Of a stretch of 64,000 bases of DNA, positions 59,238 to 64,000 are shown one piece after another. Below the pieces are notes generated by a model. That model had not been told where the DNA came from, did not search any database, and worked only from the letters and a program-made list of their open reading frames with translations. Location: positions 1-64,000 of the forward strand of contig NZ_JAJUKH010000001.1 in NCBI RefSeq assembly GCF_021538675.1, in the 5' to 3' direction. Positions within the stretch are counted from its first letter, which is position 1; every line of letters begins with the position of its first letter. This DNA is from Paenarthrobacter sp. AR 02. GTDB lineage: Bacteria > Actinomycetota > Actinomycetes > Actinomycetales > Micrococcaceae. The translations under genes and the position numbers were made by a program.

Positions 59238-60269
59238 ATGACCAATCTTGATACTTCCCCGGCACAGGAAGTTTGCCCCGCTGCACCAGAGGGGCAAGGT
59301 CCATGCGTTCAGCTGTGGCCCGAGCGGGAAGTTCCCCTGGGTGGCGTCCGCGCCATGAATGTCATGCGCACCCTGCCCCAGCGCGGGCTGCCAACTGTCG
59401 GAGCCTGGTGCTTCCTGGACAGCTTCGGGCCCGACCGGGTGGCCATGAGCGTGCTTCCCCACCCGCACTGCGGACTCCAAACCGTCACCTGGCCACTGGA
59501 AGGTGCCGTCCGGCACCGCGACAGTGTCGGCAGCGACGTGGTGGTGCGTCCGGGCGAGCTGAACATCATGACAGCGGGCCACGGTATTTCGCACTCGGAA
59601 TTCTCCGTCCTCCCCGCAAACACGGATTCAGGTCCAAGCTCCCTGGTGGCCGAGATCCCCATGTCCCGGGGGCTGCAACTCTGGGTTGCCCTTCCTGACG
59701 AGCACCGCCACCGGGCACCATCCTTCGAGCAGGTCCGTGATCTTCCGGTAGCTTCCGGACCTGGCTACACCGCGACCGTCATGGTGGGAGAGTTCGCCGG
59801 ACAGCGTTCCCCCGCTACCATGTTCAGCCATATCGTCGGTGCCGACATCGTTGGCACAGGACGTCTTGAGCTGCCACTCCGCCCCGACTTTGAACACGCA
59901 GTGCTCGTGTTGGATGGCGGCGTGGTGATCGACGGACAAGACATCGGAGCAGGCCCCCTGGCCTACCTCGGTGCCGGCCGGACCACCCTGTCCGTGGATG
60001 CCCAGCCCGACACCCGCTTCATGCTCCTTGGCGGCGAACCGTTCGGCGAAGACCTGCTGATGTGGTGGAACTTCGTGGGGCGGACACATGAGGAAGTGGA
60101 AAAGGCCCGCGAGGAATGGGAAGCCGAAGGGCTGCTCGACGACGACGCTGCCGCCACCTCGCGCTTTGGCTTCGTCCACGGCCACGGGCCCGACGCCGGC
60201 CCGGAAGCCGGACGGATCCCGGCTCCCCCGCTTCCCGGAGTCAAACTCCGGCCACGCACCCGCGGCTGA
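59238..60269 (+). CDS. Pirin family protein
   Basis: A 343-aa bicupin. The N-terminal cupin has VLPHPHCGLQTVTWPLEGAVRHRDSVG, which holds the metal-binding His, His, Glu pattern, and HGISHSEFS; the C-terminal cupin begins after about residue 190. Some pirins are quercetinases; others regulate. AGGTGATG provides a ribosome site. It is divergent from the GH35 gene and convergent with the kinase gene, whose stop is 2 bp away. Confidence 0.88.
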   Translation: MTNLDTSPAQEVCPAAPEGQGPCVQLWPEREVPLGGVRAMNVMRTLPQRGLPTVGAWCFLDSFGPDRVAMSVLPHPHCGLQTVTWPLEGAVRHRDSVGSDVVVRPGELNIMTAGHGISHSEFSVLPANTDSGPSSLVAEIPMSRGLQLWVALPDEHRHRAPSFEQVRDLPVASGPGYTATVMVGEFAGQRSPATMFSHIVGADIVGTGRLELPLRPDFEHAVLVLDGGVVIDGQDIGAGPLAYLGAGRTTLSVDAQPDTRFMLLGGEPFGEDLLMWWNFVGRTHEEVEKAREEWEAEGLLDDDAAATSRFGFVHGHGPDAGPEAGRIPAPPLPGVKLRPRTRG

Positions 60270-60271
60270 GT

Positions 60272-61207
60272 TTAGCCGCGCTGCTCGGCTACAAGCCGGG
60301 GAACCCCAAACACCGGATCCTGCTGCAGGATCCGGACGTCCACAATTCCCGCTTCGGCCAACCTGGCTTTGAAGGCATCCTGGAGCTTAGGAACGTTCAT
60401 GCCCAGTCCGCTGCCCAGGATCACAGGCCCGTCCAGGCCGAGTTGGCGAATGGCTTGTTCGGCGAGGTCGGCGAGGTCGGCACCTGCCTGCTGCACCAGT
60501 GCCAGGCTGACGCCGTCACCGGCGTCGGCTGCTTCCACCACCAAGCGGGCCTGCTGCGCCCAAAAACGGCGTCCCGTGTCCGGCGAATGGAAGAGGGCGA
60601 TCAACTTACCGGTTTCCTCCACTCCGCAGGACTCCAACAGGGCACGGCTGAGCCTATCCGGCTCCAGGCCCTGGTTCATCCGGCGGAGGCTGTGGCGGAC
60701 GGCTTCGCGGCCCAGCCAGTACCCGCTGCCTTCGTCGCCCAGGAGGTAGCCCCAGCCACCCGCCCGGGCCTCTTCGCCGGCGTCGTTCCTCCCCCATGCC
60801 GCAGAGCCGGTGCCGGCGATGACGGCCACGCCAGTGCTCGCACCACCGGCTGCCAACAGCAGCCGCGAATCGTGGACCACCGTGATCCGGGCCCCGGGTG
60901 CGTGCGGAGCAATCAGGTCTGCGAGCGCCTGGGCGTCCTCGTCCGTGTCTATGCCACCCGCTCCTGCGTAGACCTCCTCGACAACCCCTCCGCCGATGCT
61001 GCCAAAGAGTTCGGCGAGGTTGGCTGCCGCCTGCTCGCGGGTGACGTTCTGGACATTCGAGCTGCCCGCAGTCGCATCCCGTACAGGCATGCCGTTCTCG
61101 AACCGCACGCCGCGGGTTTTCGTCCCACCGATATCGAGCCCGATGACGGTGCCGCTCAGGACGTCCTCATGGGCAGGGGAATGTTGGGAAGAGTCAAGAT
61201 TGTTCAC
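60272..61207 (-). CDS. BadF/BadG/BcrA-type sugar kinase (N-acetylglucosamine kinase-like)
   Basis: A 311-aa ASKHA-fold protein: phosphate loop LDIGGTKTRGV (about residues 23-33), VIAGTGSAAWGR (phosphate 2), GGWGYLLGDEGSGYWLGREAVR, and adenosine motif GPVILGSGLGMN. This fits N-acetylglucosamine kinase of the BadF group rather than ROK. It phosphorylates an amino sugar in the cytoplasm. The initial 15 residues are hydrophilic. Divergent from the NMO gene. Confidence 0.8.
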   Translation of the reverse strand: MNNLDSSQHSPAHEDVLSGTVIGLDIGGTKTRGVRFENGMPVRDATAGSSNVQNVTREQAAANLAELFGSIGGGVVEEVYAGAGGIDTDEDAQALADLIAPHAPGARITVVHDSRLLLAAGGASTGVAVIAGTGSAAWGRNDAGEEARAGGWGYLLGDEGSGYWLGREAVRHSLRRMNQGLEPDRLSRALLESCGVEETGKLIALFHSPDTGRRFWAQQARLVVEAADAGDGVSLALVQQAGADLADLAEQAIRQLGLDGPVILGSGLGMNVPKLQDAFKARLAEAGIVDVRILQQDPVFGVPRLVAEQRG

Positions 61208-61248
61208 CGTGAAAGACTAGCTTGGAGCGTCCTGAGGAGGAACCGCAC

Positions 61249-62292
61249 ATGCCTGGATCAATGTTCGGCACCCCGTTCATCGCAGCCCCCATGGCTGGCG
61301 GAACATCAACCCCGGCCCTGCTGCGGGCTGTCCACGACGGCGGGGGCATCGGTTTCCTTGCCGCCGGCTACAAGAGCCCGGAGTCCATGGTCGGGGAGAT
61401 CGCGGCGGCACGGAATCTCAACGTCCGGTTCGGCATGAACGTTTTTGTACCCAACCCGGACCAGCTCCCACCCAATGCCGAAGCAGTGGCACGCCTCGAG
61501 GAATACCGGCGCGAACTGGAGCCCGAAGCCGCCCGCTATGGTGTGGCCCTGCCGGAGCTGCGCCTCGATGACGACGACGCGTGGCAGGACAAGATCGACG
61601 CCCTGCTTGCCGATCCGGTGGAACTGGTGAGCTTTGCTTTTGGCCTGCCCGGAAAAGCGGTTGTTCGTGCGCTGCAAAAGGCCGGCACCACGGTCATCTC
61701 CAGCGTGACCAACGTCCGGGAGGCCCTCGCCGCCGCGGAAGAAGGCCCGGATGCCATCGTGGTGCAGCACGGGTCCGCTGGCGCCCACAGCGCAGCGTTC
61801 CTCCCGCACGCCAACGAACCAGCCGATGCACCGGAAGCCCGGACGACGGCGGAGCTGGTCGCCCGGGTACGCGCCGCCGTCGGACTTCCGCTGATAGCGG
61901 CAGGTGCGGTCATGGACGCCGCGACGCTTCGCGAGGTGTTGGCGGCCGGGGCGGAAGCCGCGCAGATCGGCACGGCCCTGGTCCGGACAGACGAAAGTGG
62001 CGCCAGGCAGGTGCATAAAGATGCCTTGGGCGATCCGGCGTTCACGGCCACGGCTTTGACCCGGGCATTCACGGGACGCACGGCGCGTTCGCTGGTCAAT
62101 GAGTTCGTTCGCGATCACGCTGACGCGCCGGAGGGCTACCCTGCCATTCACCACCTCACCTCACCCGTTCGGGCGGCTTCGTCGGCCGTCGGGGATCCGC
62201 ACCGCCTGAACCTGTGGGCGGGTACCGGGTGGCGGCAGTCGCGCACAGGTTCGGCAACGGACGTGGTCAGGGAGTTCCTGAACGGGCTCTGA
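61249..62292 (+). CDS. Nitronate monooxygenase (class I-like)
   Basis: A 347-aa FMN-dependent TIM-barrel. It has the NMO start FIAAPMAGGTSTPALLRAVHDGGGIGFLAAGY, GMNVFVPNPDQ, QHGSAGAHSAAFL and AGAEAAQIGTALVRTDESGA (FMN phosphate loop). It oxidises nitronates such as propionate-3-nitronate. The ATG at 61249 follows GAGGAGG. The last 26 bp overlap the end of the convergent LysR gene. Confidence 0.88.
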   Translation: MPGSMFGTPFIAAPMAGGTSTPALLRAVHDGGGIGFLAAGYKSPESMVGEIAAARNLNVRFGMNVFVPNPDQLPPNAEAVARLEEYRRELEPEAARYGVALPELRLDDDDAWQDKIDALLADPVELVSFAFGLPGKAVVRALQKAGTTVISSVTNVREALAAAEEGPDAIVVQHGSAGAHSAAFLPHANEPADAPEARTTAELVARVRAAVGLPLIAAGAVMDAATLREVLAAGAEAAQIGTALVRTDESGARQVHKDALGDPAFTATALTRAFTGRTARSLVNEFVRDHADAPEGYPAIHHLTSPVRAASSAVGDPHRLNLWAGTGWRQSRTGSATDVVREFLNGL

Positions 62293-63241
62293 CAAGTTCG
62301 GCCAGCAGGCCGCCGCCCTCGGTAACCACCATTTCGCGGAACAGCCGGACGGCGTCGGGTTCAAAGCTCCGTTCCCGCCATGCCAGGCCGATTTGCCTGA
62401 AAGCGAGTCCGGACTCGATGGCTACTTCAACGAGTCCAAGTTCAGCTTCCGGAAGGAACTGTCCGGTTCCTGAGCCGGGCCCTGCAGGCGGGAGGATGCC
62501 GAAGCCCAGGCCTGCGGAAATCAGTCCGCGTGCGGTAGTGGATTCCTGGACTTCGAAGGCGGTCCGGGGGCGGAAGCCAGCCTCCCGGAACAGTTCCTCG
62601 CCCAGCGCCCTGAGCCCAACACCGGTGGGCAGGGTGACGTAGGGCTCGTGCCGGAGTTCGGAAAGGCGCACGCTGGGCCGCCCTGCCAGCGGGTGGCGGT
62701 AGTGCAGGACAGCCCGCAGCGGTTCACGGTAGAGCGGGAGGGACCGGATGCCCTTGCCATCGGGCGCAATAGGGGCGATCAACGCGAAGTCGGTTTCCCC
62801 CGCTGCGAGTTCCTGCAGGCAGTCGTCCCGTGGACCCTGCCTGAGTTCGAAGACGGCCTGGGGATGGCGCCCGCGGAAGGCGCTGATGAGCAGTGGCAGG
62901 GTAGCTTCCCCGAACGTGTGTTGGAAGGAGACGCCAATGCGTCCCCGCACGACGTCGGACTCGTGCCTCACCCGGTCCAGTCCGGCTTGGAAGTCCTCCA
63001 GGGCATCTTCGATGTAGGGCAATAAGGTCCTGGCTGCGGGAGTGAGGCGGATGCCCCTGCCGTCCCGGATCAGCAAATCCATGCCGACAATCGCGCTGGC
63101 CCTTGACACGGCCCGGCTAACCGTGGACTGCGGCACCCCAAGCAACTCGGCTGTCTCGGTCATGTGCTCGGTGCGGCCCAGCTGCGCGAGGACAGGCAGG
63201 AGCGGGAGAAGCTGGATGAGCTGATGGTGATCGGGTTCCAT
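62267..63241 (-). CDS. LysR-family regulator
   Basis: A 324-aa regulator. HTH in residues about 18-45 (TEHMTETAELLGVPQSTVSRAVSRA), then the periplasmic-binding-like effector domain with GRIGVSFQHTFGEATLPLL and ELRHEPYVTLPTGVGL. The ATG at 63241 follows AAGGA. It is divergent from the MFS exporter gene at 63343, about 100 bp apart, the classic LysR-target arrangement. Confidence 0.9.
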   Translation of the reverse strand: MEPDHHQLIQLLPLLPVLAQLGRTEHMTETAELLGVPQSTVSRAVSRASAIVGMDLLIRDGRGIRLTPAARTLLPYIEDALEDFQAGLDRVRHESDVVRGRIGVSFQHTFGEATLPLLISAFRGRHPQAVFELRQGPRDDCLQELAAGETDFALIAPIAPDGKGIRSLPLYREPLRAVLHYRHPLAGRPSVRLSELRHEPYVTLPTGVGLRALGEELFREAGFRPRTAFEVQESTTARGLISAGLGFGILPPAGPGSGTGQFLPEAELGLVEVAIESGLAFRQIGLAWRERSFEPDAVRLFREMVVTEGGGLLAELVRARSGTP

Positions 63242-63342
63242 GACGGTCCTTGAGCTGGGCAAAAGCACTCATGCTGTGTTGCATGAATCATAGCTAACCT
63301 ATGCATTGGATCATGAAGATGCCTGAAGCCTACTGTTGCCCG

Positions 63343-64000
63343 GTGAGTAAAACGACGGCCATGGAAAACACGCAATCGTGGGAGGGGCATGCCAAAGGGT
63401 CCTCCGGATACCGTCGCGTTTTGGCCGCGTTGGCCCTTGCCGGGGTGGCCACCTTCGCCCAGCTCTACTCCACGCAGGCCGTCCTGCCGCTCATGGCAAG
63501 CGACCTCCACATCACAGCGGCTGAGGCGGCGCTAAGCATCTCCCTGGCAACCGTAGGACTGGCCGCCACGGTTTTGCCGTGGTCGTTTGTGGCAGACCGG
63601 ATCGGCCGGGTACGGGCCATGGCCATCGGCATCGCCGCAGCCACCCTGCTCGGGTTGATGGTTCCGCTTGCACCGACCCTCCCCCTGCTGTTGGGTCTCC
63701 GGACGCTGGAGGGCATGGCCTTGGGCGGCATTCCGGCCATCGCCATCGCCTACCTCAACGAGGAAGTCACCAAGATCCATACCGCCCTCGCAGCGGGCAG
63801 CTACGTCGCGGGAACCACCCTGGGTGGGCTCGCCGGCCGGCTGGTTGCTGGTCCTGTCGGCGAATTGTGGGGCTGGCGCGCCGCGGCCTTGGCCGTCTCC
63901 CTGCTCGCCACCGTCTCAGCCGTGCTTTTCCTGGTACTCGTCCCCAGGCAACGCCGGTTCAGCCCCTCTCCAGCCATGGGATTCCGGGGAGCGGTCAGGA
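63343..64000 (+). CDS. MFS transporter, YnfM-like (cut by the window end)
   Basis: The visible 219 residues start GTG at 63343 (in-frame ATG 63361). First helix LALAGVATFAQLYSTQAVLPLM, then TAAEAALSISLATVGLAA, the A motif DRIGRVRAM, EGMALGGIPAIAIAYLNEEV, and TLGGLAGRLVAGPVGELWGWRAA (motif C-like). This matches the YnfM/arabinose-efflux type of drug exporter. It runs off the window. The divergent LysR gene probably controls it. Confidence 0.85.
   Translation, partial: MSKTTAMENTQSWEGHAKGSSGYRRVLAALALAGVATFAQLYSTQAVLPLMASDLHITAAEAALSISLATVGLAATVLPWSFVADRIGRVRAMAIGIAAATLLGLMVPLAPTLPLLLGLRTLEGMALGGIPAIAIAYLNEEVTKIHTALAAGSYVAGTTLGGLAGRLVAGPVGELWGWRAAALAVSLLATVSAVLFLVLVPRQRRFSPSPAMGFRGAVR

Overview
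The window looks like chromosome from a high-GC actinobacterium of the Micrococcaceae, most likely Arthrobacter or Paenarthrobacter. This rests on protein content: a DUF3117 protein, a gluABCD amino-acid importer, the actinobacterial DapC/DapD/DapE set beside a 7Fe ferredoxin, and the phosphomutase-DUF3090-SCO1664 trio. Several genes have a -10-like hexamer about six bases before the start codon and no Shine-Dalgarno, as expected for leaderless mRNAs. No rRNA, tRNA or CRISPR array was seen.

Left part (1-26.9 kb): the first 127 bases are the end of an IS3-type insertion sequence reading off the edge. Core genes follow: a GT-C membrane protein, a DivIVA-like protein, a LOG-family nucleotide hydrolase, gluABCD, dapE and dapD (divergent), a TetR regulator with an operator palindrome, galE, gltA, the fdxA-dapC operon, typA, an SGNH lipoprotein, a five-domain peptide ABC importer (one ATPase gene carries two domains), and the phosphomutase/DUF3090/SCO1664 trio.

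Middle (26,981-43,292): a 16.3-kb integrated phage-related element lies between 15-bp direct repeats, inserted in the last codons of ychF. The element supplies a replacement end (GTG TGA for GTC TAG), so YchF is unchanged, but ychF has lost its terminator. From right to left it has a tyrosine integrase, a CI-like repressor and Xis-like protein facing each other across a three-copy operator, a RecA-fold replication ATPase with a repeat-rich segment, a chain of tiny genes joined by 4-bp overlaps, a TerS-like protein, a complete tape-measure protein and one fibre-like protein. Large terminase, portal, capsid and lysis genes are absent. Scattered between are cargo candidates: an unknown 323-aa protein, a lipoprotein, and a two-gene unit ending in a PIN-domain nuclease. 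It is either a deleted prophage or a phage satellite that carries its own tape measure.

Right part (43.3-64 kb): core genes resume with ychF, rmuC, ispH, xseAB, a PPK2 kinase, an AlaA-like aminotransferase, a four-gene osmoprotectant-type ABC operon, rsgA, a Nudix hydrolase, a GH35 beta-galactosidase, a pirin, a BadF-type sugar kinase, a nitronate monooxygenase, and a LysR regulator divergent from an MFS exporter cut by the window end.
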